Positions 1 to 13,421 of a stretch of DNA of 64,000 nt are shown one piece after another. This DNA is from Cephalotus follicularis (lineage: Eukaryota; Streptophyta; Magnoliopsida; Oxalidales; Cephalotaceae). Made by a program: the position numbers and the translations under genes. Location of the stretch: NCBI GenBank assembly GCA_001972305.1, contig BDDD01002230.1, positions 119,877 through 183,876 of the forward strand. Direction: 5' to 3'. The first letter of the stretch is position 1, and the number at the start of each line of letters is the position of its first letter. Below the pieces are notes generated by a model. That model searched no databases and was not told where the DNA came from. It saw only the letters and a list, made by a program, of their open reading frames with translations.

Positions 1-1359
1 ACAGTGGAATGCCATTGCTGGTGCCATTGCAGAGGAGAGCTTAGCTCCTCTGCCATGGCTATTCCGCACCCCGACATCTCGGCGGTTGGTGCTCGGCAGC
101 TTGCTCAGGCCTGGCAGTAGAGTTAGCGCCATTAATGTGATGCTCTGCTCCCCTAGTGCATAACAGAGGAGGGCCATGAATGCCACACCTCGGATACCTA
201 GCAGAGGGGAGCTTGGCACATGCATGGAAGAGGGTGCCGTACACACAGCAGAGATCGCACATGCTTGGGATGCATACTGGATCATGGTGCAAGCTCTGGG
301 TGCGTAGCCGAGGAACGCTTGCGTGCACAGTGCTAATAGCAGAGAACAGGGCTTCAGCTCAGGTGCGTTACTGAAAGCGCACCACAGGGGAGAGAGATGC
401 ACATGGCCCATCTGCGCATGGGTCCTCGGCGCCTGGCACTATGGGTTCCTCAGCTGGTGGTTCCTCGGACAAAAGGGGCACGCTACTGAAGCGTCCTCGG
501 ACGCTTGCATGCAAGGGGCGAACTCGGGTAGAAGACATGCGAGAGGATAGCTCACAAGACAGAGGAGAACGCTTTAGTGTTGTTACAGGCTTAGAGACAC
601 GAAAGGCAGACCCGCAAGCATTACACGTGTGTCAGAGGACGGTATTGTGAGCATGGTAAAGGACACTCACATATACAGTATGTCAATACCTTAATGCACA
701 TGTAGCGCCAGCAAATGCCATCTCGGCACAAGGACATTGGGTGCATTAAATCTAGTACAGAGGGTCACTATATTTCTCAATCATTCTATTCCCATTTCAA
801 TATTTAACACTAACCCATGTAAGCATTCAGACATTTATAACAATACACACAGACATTAAGGGCTGAGTAGGAAGTAGAACCTACCTGGATTAGGTGAGAT
901 TGCAGCACCTTCCTTTGCTCAGCACAATTCCTCTATTGCTCCTTCCTTCCTCCTCCACTGATAGCTCACTTTGTCTCCTTTCCTTCCAAGATTAGCAACA
1001 GTCCCCACTCCACTCTCCACTTCTCTATTTATAGCCAGTCGTGGAAGGCTCTGGAATCAGCCACACCATTCCAGCACTCTCTTCACACAATGGGCTAAGG
1101 ACCAAGGAGTTGGCCCAATTCTCCTCATCCAATTCCAGCCCAAACACATTAACATATTTAAACCCAATTATTTCCTTTTCTCAATTTATAATAACAGGCC
1201 CAAAAGCTTTTATTATCCATTTATCAATTTGGCTCAACACCATAAAATATTTCAAGGCCCGACCGACTCCAGTCCAAAATAATAATACCAATGAAGCCCA
1301 AAATACTATTTAAGGTCCAAAAGGTCATTCTTTTATATTATAAAATTCCGGACATTACA
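1..1359 (-). mobile_element. LTR of a gypsy-type retrotransposon, cut by the window edge
   Basis: On the minus strand this begins TGTAATGTCCGG at 1359 and runs off the left edge. A minus-strand TATA box (TATAAATA, complement of 1026-1033) lies about 330 bp inside, as expected for a U3 promoter. The part toward position 1 is GC-richer and repeats TCCTCGG and GCAGAGGA words. Layout, TATA placement and word content match the complete LTR at 57930-59812, so the two look like diverged members of one family. Several short open frames here (59-328, 180-374, 323-550) show no domain and are treated as chance. Lineage is inferred, because the internal region is not visible. Confidence 0.6.
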
Positions 1360-1375
1360 TGTACCATCAAATTGT

Positions 1376-1716
1376 GACTTAACGCCCAATTTAATCTGTA
1401 AACTTATATAAAAAATATCAATTATTTTTCAAACTTTAAAACGATTCAATTAATTTTGGCTCAATTGAGAGAAAATTTAATCTCATGTGACATAATTCTT
1501 TAATTTAGATATAGTAGTGATCTTGTTTTTCAAGAATTCTATTAAATACTATGTACTTATTTTTTTATTATTGATTTTTCATCACAACAGATCTTTAATT
1601 GAGTTAAAATTGATAATTAAGGTATTTATTGAACCGTTTTAAAGTTTATAGGATAATTAATACTTTCATATAAATACTTTTGATATAAATTCAAATGATA
1701 AATTGAATCTTAAAGC
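1376..1716. mobile_element. Fold-back MITE, diverged copy 1 of 3
   Basis: The two ends are imperfect inverted repeats: GACTTAACGCCCAATTT at the left and the complement of AAATTGAATCTTAAAGC at the right, with shared inner blocks such as CTTTAAAACG. The same layout occurs at 30865-31175 and 32931-33282. No target duplication is recognisable here, so this looks like the oldest copy. There is no coding capacity. Confidence 0.55.
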
Positions 1717-4700
1717 AACGAGAAAAGATACTCATCTTCGTTTTTAGCCACTAACAAGCTAACAATAAAAACAAATAAATGAATAACAGTTACCAAAAGG
1801 TCTTAACTACAGCATTAATTAAAGGTGGTAAAAATAGGTACTTACCTTTGTGTACAGAGAAAACGTGAGGGCTCTAGCGTTTAATAGAGAAGAGGAGGGT
1901 ACGTGTATAAATATGCATATATGTTCAAAGAAGTATTAGGTTAAACTAAGAGTTTATCTGATAATTATTCGAAAACAAAGAGTTTATGTGGTAATTATCA
2001 ATATTTGAGATCTTACGTGTCACCTTATGGATAATGAACTATTAATTTTAAAAATTACTCTATAGATAGCCCTAACGGAAACGTTATTCATCCCGTGCAA
2101 GCATTTTAATCGTCAACAATAACAAACAATCATTCAAGGATAAATCTTATTTTAAATTCAAATTATCCAATAAATAAGAGTATGTTGGAGAGAGAAATCA
2201 TGAAAAGTGAATTTAAACACTTTTATAAGAAAATTTTTGCTAACAAATACTTTTAAAATTATTTTTTATTGATTGATTACTAAATTAAACAAACAAAAAG
2301 ATATAATTATGACGAGATTATCAAAATAGCAGAGGTAATCAACTAGTGAAAAACAAGTCTAAGATGATTTATTAGCAAAAAAAAACTCTTATAAGAATGT
2401 TTTAGCCAATAAAATTAATTATGAATTTGACTCAGTTATCGTATTCCGTTAAAACATTACTGGTTTATTTTTAATTTTTATCTTATTGTTGATTAAGAGA
2501 GATATAAGCTGCAATCCAGCTAGTGCAATTCTCTACAATAGATTGGTGATATTACTATGATGAATAATAATGGGAGTCTTACTATTGTATTTAAGTGGTT
2601 GGGGAAGCCACCTAGCCAATAACAACCCTTTTGGATTACAGCTATCATGATTCTGATGACAACGTTTTTGAGATCATATTTGGACTGTTGCAACGCCATC
2701 AGACTTAAACCTATAAACTTTTTCTCTCGTTTTATTTAATGAAAAGAACCCTAATAACGTACCATTAAACTAATTCCTATGGTTTCTCTTTTTAACTAGG
2801 CCAGTATCTCGTGACATCTACAACTTTAGTTCACATGACCTTTGTTTTTTACAAAATATGTTAATTGGATCAGTTGTTAAGTGCTAAGGAGAAAACATCA
2901 TCAGGATGATACGATAGTGAGAAAAGTAATTCTCACACAGAGGATTTATAAGAATTTGATCAATAAATCATTTGAAAATGTCTCAAATTTGAACTCTGAC
3001 TAGAGATCAGAACGATTGAAAATCTCAATATTTAAATTAGATTTTTTATGTGAACGTTTTGACTTCGGCCCAATTTAACAATTATATTTATTTTAAACAA
3101 GTGATGTTAGCAATTGTTTTAACATATTATAAATAATTGGATACTCTTCTAAAGAGTAATCATCGATTTAAAATCAAACTTCTTTTTTGGATAAAAAAAA
3201 TCAATAGTATTTAGTGATTGGTGAAAAACAAGAAAAAAGTACTTTAGGTTTTTTCTTACAAAAAATACCTACTTTTGATATTTGCCTACAAAAAAATATT
3301 TTTCCATTAGACCCAAATGTATTAGTCCCACTGGATCCAAATGTATTGGTTAAGAAAGTGATTTTCATGTGTTCATATTTTCATCTCTTTAATGCAAGAG
3401 TTTGATGTCAAATACATATTTACTGTTTTTATTCACATAAGTACTTTCGGTCGTTGAATTTGTTAAACGCTTTCAAACGCTTTTATTTACAGTACTTTGT
3501 GAAATACATAACAATACAAAACAGATCTTAAGTTTCAAAACTCTTTGGCCTCTGATGAGTATATTGACATTCCATTTGTTCAAACTTGACGAAGTGTTTT
3601 TTAAGTTATCCCAAAATAAATGAAGTAAGAGATTCCAGCTTGATGATTGGTAATCTCAATTACTCCGTCATCTGTCAAGAGTTCAATTTCTCATATTCAC
3701 GAAAAGGTATTTTCTAGCGATTTATTACAACAAGTCTCATGTGGATCTTTCGTGTGGTGATTACTCTTCTCATGAAGTATACCGTGATAATAGTTATTCC
3801 CCCTCCCGTTAACTCTTGGTTGTCTTACTAACAACCAATCTATTTATTAACACAACTAATATTAAAATAGATAAATAGAGTAAAATGGTCTTAATCACAT
3901 GATAACGTAACCTAAGTATACGATCAAGAGGGATCCACATGACTAATAATCATAAATCCAAAATAGGCAAAAAAAGAATAAAAATACCAATATGACATAA
4001 TTGGTGTTTAGTGCAATAAGGTTATAAATAAAACTACAAAGATTGCTAGATTGGGAGCTAAGGGTGGTTTAGATTAGATGGACAACCATGACTGCACTTA
4101 GTGGGCCAGTTAATTAATGATACTCTACTCTATATGTCCATTACTGAACCAAATTCAAAATTTGGTAAGCAATCAAAATATGAGTTATTGTTGCTTATAA
4201 ATCAAGCATTACTTATGGATACAACAAATATTCCAGTTAAGGCAGTTAAAAGAGATTAAGACCATATAAATAGCAAATAGCCTAGATAATTGAAGGATTT
4301 TCAATAGCTGACAACAAAAATGATCCTATTAGTGGTGAAAAAAAGAAGTAAATGGACATATGACAAGATCCATTATCCCATAATTTTTAACCAAAAGGGT
4401 GGGATTTTCTATAATGAAGCTGCCTTACATAATACATTTACAAATGCCGACTTCACTTGAAGACAACACACATCAATAAACAACTTTAAAGGGCCTGGGC
4501 TTTTATCCCTTCATTTTTATCTTCCAATTCAATTTACATTTCACTTTCCATTATACTCATCTTTATAACATTAAAATTTGGCCTCATGGATGGTTGATTA
4601 ATTCTTGTTCACTATAAAATTATAGTTCAATATCATTATTTGTTTTTGTTTGATACCTTAGGGCAGTTGAACTTCATTTTTAATCTTCTTCTTTAATCAA

Positions 4701-5895
4701 AGATGTACCCTCTACATTAGTGGGTTGGCTTAATTATTTGTGGTTAAATTGGTTGTTTCCCTTTGAATTCCATCTCAAGTTTATTTATTTTTCAATAAGG
4801 CATTACAAAAATAAAAATAAAAATTCTTTGAAAGAGACTATCCCACTCCTTTCTCACAGTCTTATATATTGAATCAATTTCCGTTTCCTTTTATAGTGTC
4901 CATGACTCTATGTTGCATGATTGATTTTGGATCCGTTCATTAGGTATTATTGATTTATGTATGTTCACGTTAATTACAAGCCCCATATGATTAGTTTTGA
5001 ATTGAACTTTGAGACAAGTCATTGTATATAAATCTCAAGACCAAAATTAGATTGGAATGGATTTAGAGCCAACAGATACGACCATTTGCAGTTTTGCTAC
5101 TTGTCCAAAATTGGAAGATTTTATGTTCGTGACCGGAAAAAATCCAAAAGGACTATCTTTAAAACGAAGTAAACTATTAAATGAAGTTTGGTATAAAGAA
5201 TCGATTTTGGATGGAATGAAATACAGAAAATGGAATAGAATATAATGAAATGAAATTTTGAATGATTTTCATTTCGTTGTTGACATACAATTATGCTAAG
5301 GTTATATTGTTTTGTGTGACTAATTGAATGTTAAATGGAATTGAATATATAATTATTTTACTTAAATATCCTTATTCATAACTAATATATATTAAATAAT
5401 ATTTTTTTTCACTAATTTTTTTTCCCACAATATGCATATGTAGATGTATTTTCATTACAGTTAAGAAACAAATTCGATCTAGATTTTACCCGCCTAGTAA
5501 ACTGCTAATAAATCAAACAATATAACAAAAAAAAACATTAAACACTAATGAGAGAGGAGTGGTATACTGGTGGTGTTGGTAAAAAGATAATGAGAAAAAT
5601 AGAGTGTTGTATTGGTATTGGTAAAAAAATAGAGAAAAGTTGTAATTAAAAAAAAATTAATGAAGGCATTTTAGTAAAAAATAATAATAGGGAATGGCCT
5701 GTGGGAATGACCATTTCACCCTTTTTAGAGGGAATAGACATTCTCACTAATTACATCTTCTTTCACTGTTCATTTCTTAGCATTTTTGTTGTACTAAATA
5801 AGGATAGAATGAGGTTTAATTCCATTCCATTATAACTGTTTGTACCTTGTTTCTCGTGTACCAAACATTACCTCAATGGCTTTTTAAGGTTTTGG
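1717..5895. other. AT-rich intergenic DNA, no gene seen
   Basis: No frame here shows a recognisable domain or plausible exon structure. The short open frames at 3214-3405 and 5057-5245 have no family signature. The sequence is poly-A/T rich. Confidence 0.5.
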
Positions 5896-5903
5896 ATTGT
5901 GGG

Positions 5904-6090
5904 TAGGGTTGGCAATGGGGCGGGGTGAGACGGTTCTAGGCGGGCACAAAACATGCTTTGCCCCCGCCCCATCCCCGCCTGCGGGGCTGATTTTTTTCCT
6001 CACTCCCACCCCAATCTCCATTTTTGGAGGGGAATCCCACCCCATTTTAAGCGAGGCGGAGCGGGGGAGCGGGTAAAATTGTCGTCCCTA
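5904..6090. mobile_element. 187-bp hAT-type MITE with 8-bp target duplication
   Basis: The element starts TAGGGTTGGCAATGGGG and ends with the complement of TAGGGACGACAATTTTACCC, giving imperfect terminal inverted repeats. Identical 8-bp ATTGTGGG copies flank it at 5896-5903 and 6091-6098; 8 bp is the hAT signature. The interior is GC-rich (runs of CCCCGCC and GCGGGG) in an AT-rich neighbourhood and codes for nothing. Confidence 0.88.
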
Positions 6091-6098
6091 ATTGTGGG

Positions 6099-8685
6099 GC
6101 GTGCAGTTTTTACAAAAGTGTTGTATAGATAGTTTTTTGGGGAAATGATTATTGCTTAATTTTTTATTGTAAAATCGTGAATGTGTTGGATAATTAATAT
6201 TATGAAGTGTTTTTTTAAATTAAATTTATATCCATTGACATTTGATAATCTAAATTTCATATTTGGGAAATATAATTTTGTGTTTTTTACTTTTTCTTTT
6301 AGCTTATTAAAATTTTCATTTTTAACTAAAAAAAAAATTAAGAATTTAATTTTTGAATTTTTAAAATCAACATGAAAACTAAAAACAAAAGCCAAAAAGT
6401 TAGAATTATATAAATTAAAAAAAACTAAAAACAAAAGTTAAAACTTTTATATTTTCAGACTTTAAAAAAAAACACACTTCAAAACGTGAGAAATCAATTA
6501 AGGAAGAAGGGAAATATAACTCTAACTTTAATTATTTTAGACTTTTAACTTTTTGTCCAAAAAACTGAAAAACTTAGTTCATCCAAACATGCTATCTTCA
6601 ACTTTTTGGTCTAAAAAAATCAAATAGCAAAACCCGATCCTTTGTTGCGTTTTGTACAGTATTTTTTGATACACAAAATACAAAACATTGGATTTGGGTT
6701 ATTAAAAAAAAAACATATTCAATGGTGTACATTTTGTACAACGGATAATGCTGCACAAAATGTAACATAGGATCTGTTTTGTCAAACAGCTAAGTAAGAT
6801 CCTCTGTAATATTTGGAACATCATTATCTGATGCACCAAATACCAACTATTATATATGACTTGTAAAAATTAAAAAATAGAATAAAAAACTTAAAACAGT
6901 TGGATCCAATGATTGATATTTGATACAGCAAAAAATACTGCACCAAATGCTACAGAGGACAAACTATTGATTCGGGCTTTGAGTCTTTCTCACTTTCTAT
7001 TCGCCTTCATTGTAGAAGCCCAAAATTGTCCACAAATATGGGCATGCTGTACAGATTGCAATTTGGTTTCTGTACATGGGCTACAATTGAAATCACAGGT
7101 TAGAGTTTGTGGGCCATCAATTTTCATTCACCTGTATGATATCGGTTGCAGCTGATGGCCTTAATGGCATATAATGCATAAATCACCATCCCTTCAATTT
7201 TATTACATTTTCTTCTTCTTTAAATACACACAGTTTAGTGAAATTGTAGGACATGAATCAGTCTTTTCCTTACTCCCCTAACTAGAGGAATCGAAATGAT
7301 GCTTTGCTAAACCACTACTTTGAGATGAACCAATTCGAGTGGGGGCATCGTTTTCGTACACGTGGCAGCTTTGCGGATCAACTAAAATTTCCTCAAAGGA
7401 ATACTCACATTGTGCAATGAGGAATAAATTCCTGTCAATTTCTTATTCATGATGCATTCTTTTTTGTTTTTTTAGTTAGTATACTAGTAATTAGTTAGTT
7501 ACTTGTCCAATAGAGAAGGGGATTGGAATTCAAGACTTGAGTCTTACAAGAGGGTGAGAAATGTCACTTTGACTCAAAAGATATGTATGTACCTATGCAT
7601 ATGATTTCGTTTTTTAGAAAAATATAGCTGTTGTTTTTATAGGTATGATATTCTAACTAGCTTCTCGTTCTATTGGACATCAGCAGATGCATACACAATA
7701 CCCAATTCACATTATCATTTCTTTGGCACTTTTATAGAAACTAGCCGACTGCAAATTTGGATTCTTTCCAGTGCACATCAGGTTCACGTCTATGATGTAC
7801 CAAAGAGGTTGAAACAGACGTTTTAATTAAAATTTTAGACGCCACCACACATGCAAAGGATTCATTTGGCTTGGCAATTTTGTTTTGGTAACCCAATTGG
7901 CACCAAAGTTGTGTTTGTTTTGTCATTTCATTTATCCATTCATCACCTCAACATGTTTTATGTTTTGGCTGGCCTTGTCTTTGAGATGACAACGTCTCTA
8001 GTGCCACGCTTTCATTGGCAACGAGTGTTTTCAAGAGCACGGGAAAAAAAAAAATAATGTGTCAAAAAATCATTAGTTATTTAATTTTTAGTTGAAATAT
8101 AAACTTGTTATCTAAATTTTGCTATTTTGATCATGTAATTATCTGAATTTTGAAATTGATTATTTGGATACTCAAACTTTGAGAAACTGGTTATTTAACT
8201 ATATGAACTTTATTGCCTTGGTCATGCAGTAAAACTCGTTTTGAAGATAAACTCCGTTTTGACGAAAATATTCTTTTATAATCATTAAGTCAATGACTTC
8301 ATTTGCTTCCAAGTTGATAATGGATCGACCTTCGCTTATATAGTATGGATTTTCACTGATTTGTAAGGTTGAAATGTTATATTTTGACATTGAATTGTTT
8401 GATTGCTTAGCATATTAGAGTGACATCATAGTAACTCCTACTTCAGGTATGTGAGACGTTGATTCTATTCAACAAACTCGTCTATCTAGATGTGGTTACT
8501 CGCCTTGATTAACATTATATTTATACAAGTTGACTTATGTGTATTAATTGAGCTCTTGTAGACTAATTCATTGTAAAACATAATTAGAGGAGTGAAATCT
8601 GGGTCCCGAAGAATCTCCTTTGAAAACCATTGAGAAAATGAGCAAAATGAAAACTTTGATTAAAATCTAATATAGTCCAATACAT
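6099..8685. other. Intergenic DNA, no gene seen
   Basis: This stretch is AT-rich with several A/T homopolymer runs. Open frames of 60-90 codons (6156-6434, 6913-7155, 7741-7926, 7851-8057, 8199-8390) lack domains and homologous partners in the window. About 8060-8400 resembles an AT-rich non-coding repeat, but I could not set boundaries. Confidence 0.45.
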
Positions 8686-8940
8686 GACAGAAAACGTCGA
8701 TGTGAAAAGGAGTACACGTCGACTTCATACCAAGGCGTCGACGTTTTAAGAAAGACGTCGACGTAATAGGATGCAACATTTTGTCAGAAACTTAAAATTT
8801 GGACATCGACCTTTAAAAGAGAAAGAGGTTGACTTAATAGCCTATAACATCGATGTGAAAAGAAGAAGAAATCGACGTGTTGGGTTAAAAGCATGAGACG
8901 TCTACGTAAAAATATGTAGGCGTTGACTTGTAGCAATTTT
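8686..8940. repeat. Degenerate array of ACGTCGAYGT-type motifs
   Basis: About ten variants of ACGTCGACGT / ACGTCGATGT / GCGTCGACGT are spread irregularly over roughly 250 bp, separated by 15-30 bp of A-rich spacer. The core ACGTCGACGT is a perfect palindrome. The same core recurs about nineteen times inside the solo LTR at 46866-48145, so this stretch may be the worn remnant of a related LTR. No ends or target duplication were found. Confidence 0.6.
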
Positions 8941-9728
8941 ATAATTCAAATCCGAATTTAAAATCTAATTTTGACATATTTATATAATATCGTTTGAAAT
9001 GAAATTTCAGAGACAAGATCTAGACATGTTTAAAGATAACATATCAAGAGATGAAATCGTTTGGATCTTCAGAGGGTCACTAGATCTAAAAAGACATAAA
9101 AACGACCTAACTTTCTAATTTTCAATTCAAATCTATTTAAAATTGTTTTGTTACTCTATAATCACAATCACACACACACACATGTGCTCATTAAGTCACC
9201 ATAATTTATGCATATTATATAAAACATTTAAATAGTTAATATTACATTTTATTGATTTTGAAACTTTAAACATTGAAAACAATTAGATAACGGAAAAAGA
9301 ACTCAAATTTTTTACTTAATCCATTATCCCCTTAAACCCGTGGTTAATGCATTGAGAGAATGGGAAAATTTGAGAGAGAAAGAGGATGGGTAGAAAGAAA
9401 TAGATGAAGGGAAATGTGAAAATGAGAAGAAAATAGGTTAAGATTTTTATTTATAACAATTCAAAAAATCTGTCATATACTTAAAATGCTCATAAATCAT
9501 CTCATATAAATACGTATGGATAAATCCATACCCCATATATTAATAATCCATATGCACATATAAATCCGGAATAATATCTTTACTATGAAAAATATGAATA
9601 CAAATACTGAAAAAAGACGTATCGATTTCTTGGTACTTACAGATTTAATTTGAAATAATTAAATAATCCATTTGGGTATTTTAACTAAATCGAATATCTG
9701 AATTTCTTGACGAAGGATGAAAATTGTT
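8941..9728. other. Intergenic DNA, no gene seen
   Basis: AT-rich spacer with a short CA run near 9170. Nothing else is supportable. Confidence 0.4.
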
Positions 9729-9909
9729 GAACGACACTTGTCTGTACTGCTATAACCACAATTTAATGCATATATTTTTGTACAAATAACCAACTTTTCA
9801 CTGTGTAGTATATAACCACAATTTATTGAATGACACTTGTCTGTACGACCACAATTTAATGAATATATTTTTGTACAAATAACCAATTTTTCACTGTGCA
9901 GTATATAAT
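9729..9909. repeat. Two-copy tandem duplication, about 100-bp unit
   Basis: A block beginning GACACTTGTCTGTAC and containing CCACAATTTAATG, TTTTTGTACAAATAACCAA and TTTTCACTGTG occurs twice in tandem, starting near 9733 and 9832. The second copy lacks a few bases. The minus-strand open frame 9659-9886 is a by-product of this duplication. Confidence 0.85.
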
Positions 9910-10120
9910 CAAATTAGGATACCTTTGTTGATCTATGCAACACCCCAGCAACCCCGTAATTTGAAACCCTTAAAATTGGACATTTCTAATAAAGTTGAAA
10001 TGTCAATAATTGAAACAAAAACACTTCATTCAGTCTTCACACTTATTGACTCCTCATTTATATCATAATTTTTTTTTTTTTTCCTTCTAGCTTCTATAAC
10101 TTATTACAAGAAAAGTGTAC

Positions 10121-11961
10121 TCAAAGGGCTCTTTTGAAAGCGTTATCAAGCATCCTTTTATCATGATTGGAAGGCTTAGAGTAGTGATCCAAGTTTGGCA
10201 AGCCATTTGGATAAAAGACTTTGCATAGCTCATTATAATTGTCAATATCAAAGCTATGGATCTTCATGAGTTTCTCTTGCTTTGCCTTGAATCTTCTTTG
10301 AAAGAAGCCTTCAAAGGTGGGTTCAGTTGATGTCCTGAGAAAGAAACCATAGGCAAGAGCAAAGTGCAGTGAGGTGACAAAGAAGCATATGGGCTCCATA
10401 ACATCCCAACTTAGCTCCCAGAAGGTGAGCCTCATGAACCCAAGTGTTTGGACTACCAGAAAGCCCAGCCCACAGTAGAGTTCGCCTCGGACTTGGGCCT
10501 TGGCCTTTTGGTCAATTGAGGCCTTCTGCATCTCCATCTGCTCCAGTTGTTCTCTTCTTGTGTCGTTTGGCATTGCTATTGACCGTGAAATTAAGTTCTC
10601 CATCGATTTGGCCACCTGTAACCCGTTAAAGAAACAAAGGCTTAGTCATAATTAACTACGAATTGAGGGCCCACTGAGTACTTTTTTTTTAATGCGTTTT
10701 GAGACAAAATCCCACGTAAATAAAAACTAAATAAGGCAGTAAAGTTACACACAAGCTTTCCTTGCATAGTTTTGAAATAGTAACATATTTGGACACTGCA
10801 TGCACATGTTTCTGCCTTTCAGTTATGAGCGACAATGCGAATTCATTATTATGAAAATGCGAAAATCTAGTATAGTCCAATACTTTTTGGTTATTAAAAT
10901 CGGATTGAATCGATTGGTCCAATCGGTCAACAAATGAACTGGTTCGATTCAATCATCAAATTAATTTTACAATTGAACGAGGATTAAATCGATGGACCTA
11001 TTTTTTTACTTTGTCCTAAGACTCTATTGAGAGAAAGCAAAGAAATTGTTAAAAGTTATTTCAATAACTTCTTAATTAGTACACAATAAATAAAGAAAAA
11101 TATTAACAAATCTCCTAAGACACTAATTAACAAAACCTATTAAGCATTTACTCAATCAAAATATTTTTCTTACCATTTTGAAAGGGCAAATTTATCTTAC
11201 CACTATCACCAAAAAAGATCTAATGCAAGAACTCACATTGCAGAATAAAATTTCTTGGTTGCATAAAAAATACTTTTGAGAGTGTTTGTTGGACAATTGT
11301 AAAGGGTGATTTGGTAATTGCGAGAAGCAGCAAAAAGAAAGAAAGAAAAAGTGTAACCGAGAAAGGTTTTAATTTAAACCTGGTCAGGATTAAGAAAGAC
11401 GACGTTGCCCAAAACGACGACATTTCCAGAGTGATCAAGCGACTTAGCGAACTCGAGACCTTGATCTTGGCATCCACATTCACGAGCACAAACCTCCACA
11501 AACTCCGAATACGGAATCGAACTCTCCGGAATCTCCCTCAGCACCGCTTTCACCCTCTCCACGCGTGCGATCCTCAACACCTTCCTCACATCCTCCACCG
11601 TCACGCCGAAACTCGCCGGAACCTGAGGAGGAGACAGTCCTTCCATTCGGAGATGATTCCGGCTATCTCCGGCACTGGAAATGTTGATGCCTCGAAGCTT
11701 CTCTCTCAGCTTCTCGCCAACGGGCAACGAGAGGAATTCCGGTGATTGGGCAGCTCTCCAGTGAAGGAATCGCCTGAAAAATTCTTTGTAGCCGGAGTCC
11801 GGCGAGGTGATGTACTCTCGGTGGAAGTTGGCTCTGCTTGCGTTGGGCGGCACTAGTGAGGGAGGGGATGAGATCGGTGAATGGTCTAGGGTTACAGGGG
11901 GTGATGACGTGGCTCTATAACTGATAATCAGACGGTTAGATAGTGCTCTACGAAGCGCCAT
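10121..11961 (-). CDS. MCU: Calcium uniporter protein, mitochondrial (MCU family), two exons
   Basis: Exon 1 is complement 11380-11961 and exon 2 complement 10121-10615; the 764-bp intron has GT (after CAG) and AG (ACAG) ends and joins in phase 0. The product is 358 aa. Residues 1-20 are Arg-rich without acidic residues, as expected for a mitochondrial presequence. The N-terminal matrix domain follows. Exon 2 gives a short coiled-coil-like stretch (residues ~212-235), TM1 (~241-262), the WDVMEP selectivity motif (264-269, the plant form of the DIME signature) and TM2 (~270-288), then a basic C-terminal tail. Known role of the family: inner-membrane pore for Ca2+ uptake into the matrix. I start at the ATG at 11961 (MALRR); an in-frame ATG at 11979 adds only six residues. 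Length and intron position fit plant MCUs. The intron holds no recognisable element beyond a degenerate CGGTTCGATT-type repeat near 10880-10990. Confidence 0.95.
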
Positions 11962-12021
11962 TGTTTGTGGCTTCTTCACGTAGAGGGATTGAGGTTTTAG
12001 TGAGTTGCATAGATGTTCAGG

Positions 12022-12029
12022 TATTTATA
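12022..12029 (-). promoter_or_regulatory. TATA box of the MCU gene
   Basis: The minus strand reads TATAAATA here, 61 bp upstream of the chosen ATG at 11961. This would place transcription start about 30 bp before the start codon, giving a short 5' UTR. Location and consensus are seen; use is inferred. Confidence 0.6.
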
Positions 12030-12311
12030 AGTCCAAGGATGGAGCAGAATCTGAATTTTCTATATTTTTTAAGGCGTCTGTGATTAATAGATTCTTTTTT
12101 TTCTTTTTCTTTTTTAATAGATGAGAGAATCATTCGGGTTCGGTAGTTATAGAAGGGGAAAAAAATAGTAAAAGAAAAACACAACTACAAATCAGGAAAG
12201 GAAAAATAAATGGTAAATTTAATTTACATTTTAATAAGTTATGTTTGTATAAATTAAAAAAGATTATAATAACATTTTTGATATGGGTAAAATCTTATAG
12301 TCAATCATAAC

Positions 12312-13389
12312 CAGTGGCGGAGCCAGGATTTCACTCCAGTGGGTACAAAACATAGTAAATTTATAAAATTAATGCAAACAAAATCACACGCACTACCCTC
12401 ACAAATTTCGAACGAGCAATGCAAATAAAAAAATTGGTAAATATATGTATCAAATTCAGAGCAAAGAGAGACTCAATAAGAGGACCAAATGTCTAGCTTA
12501 CACATGGATGAAAGAGGCTTAGAGAGAAAAAGAGACGTTTACCACTTATATTTTCGTCTTGTGTTACGTTGTTAAAGAAATAGGCAACAGTTGTTGCCGG
12601 TAACATACGTCATTGTCGAACTGTTGTGCATTATAGTTGACGGTTTTAGACAATGAGAGAAACAAAACTCTACTCGAAATAGAGGGTTTTTTCTTTTTTC
12701 TTTTTAAATAGTTTCTTTTCTTTGTAAATCTCAAATTGATTGACATAAAACTAATTATTATCTAATTTTTATTTAAGGGGACCAACTTCAATGTCCTATA
12801 ATTATAAGATTAAATTGATGGGAATAAAAAATTCAATGTCCTATAATTAGTATTATAGAAAAATTGTGTTTGAAATACAAATTAATGAACCTCATTAGGA
12901 ACTTAAATTTTTTTTTTTTATTTAATGCGTGTTCTATTTTTTAGTTTCTAAACTAAATAACTAGAGTGAGTTTATAAGTTAATAAATACTTTTTGCTAAT
13001 CTTTGTATCGTGAGTTGCTTTTATGTTATTCTTTTAACCATTCTGAAATTATAAATATGCTAGTATAACAATTAAGTTAATCTGAACTTCAAAACTATAA
13101 AACTTTGAGTTTTTCTATGTTTCAATAATATTATCATTTTTCTTTTTCACGAAGAATTATTGCAGAAAGCAAAAACTTCTAATAAATTAGTATATGTAGT
13201 ATCTTTGTCGCCAAATATATAGTATAATGATGGAATTAGCAGAAAGCAAAAACATTATACTTGAAAACTGTTAGTGCTTGAAAGTCTTGTCACATTATAC
13301 TAGTGTAATTTATAATATATAGTATTTTTTTTTTCAAAATTTCAGTGGGGGCATGAGCCCCCAGTGGTGACCATGTGGCTCCGCCACTG
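12312..13389. mobile_element. Non-autonomous hAT element, 1,078 bp, with 8-bp target duplication
   Basis: Terminal inverted repeats are CAGTGGCGGAGCCA at the left and the complement of GTGGCTCCGCCACTG at the right. The perfect 8-bp duplication ATCATAAC flanks it at 12304-12311 and 13390-13397. No transposase is present. The minus-strand open frame 12564-12746 (INLRFTKK near its start) is matched by one in the larger copy at 21938-28190, which shows a shared internal sequence, not a proven protein. The left arm also aligns with 21938-22070. It lies about 350 bp upstream of the MCU start codon, so its left part abuts the promoter. Confidence 0.92.
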
Positions 13390-13421
13390 ATCATAACATG
13401 CACAGATTATATATATATTAT

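Noticed and set aside
59-650. Overlapping open frames on both strands at the left edge
   Set aside because: They lie in the GC-richer part of an LTR and overlap in several frames, as expected by chance.
11311-11745. 144-codon plus-strand frame
   Set aside because: It is the antisense shadow of MCU exon 1, whose protein is recognisable on the minus strand.
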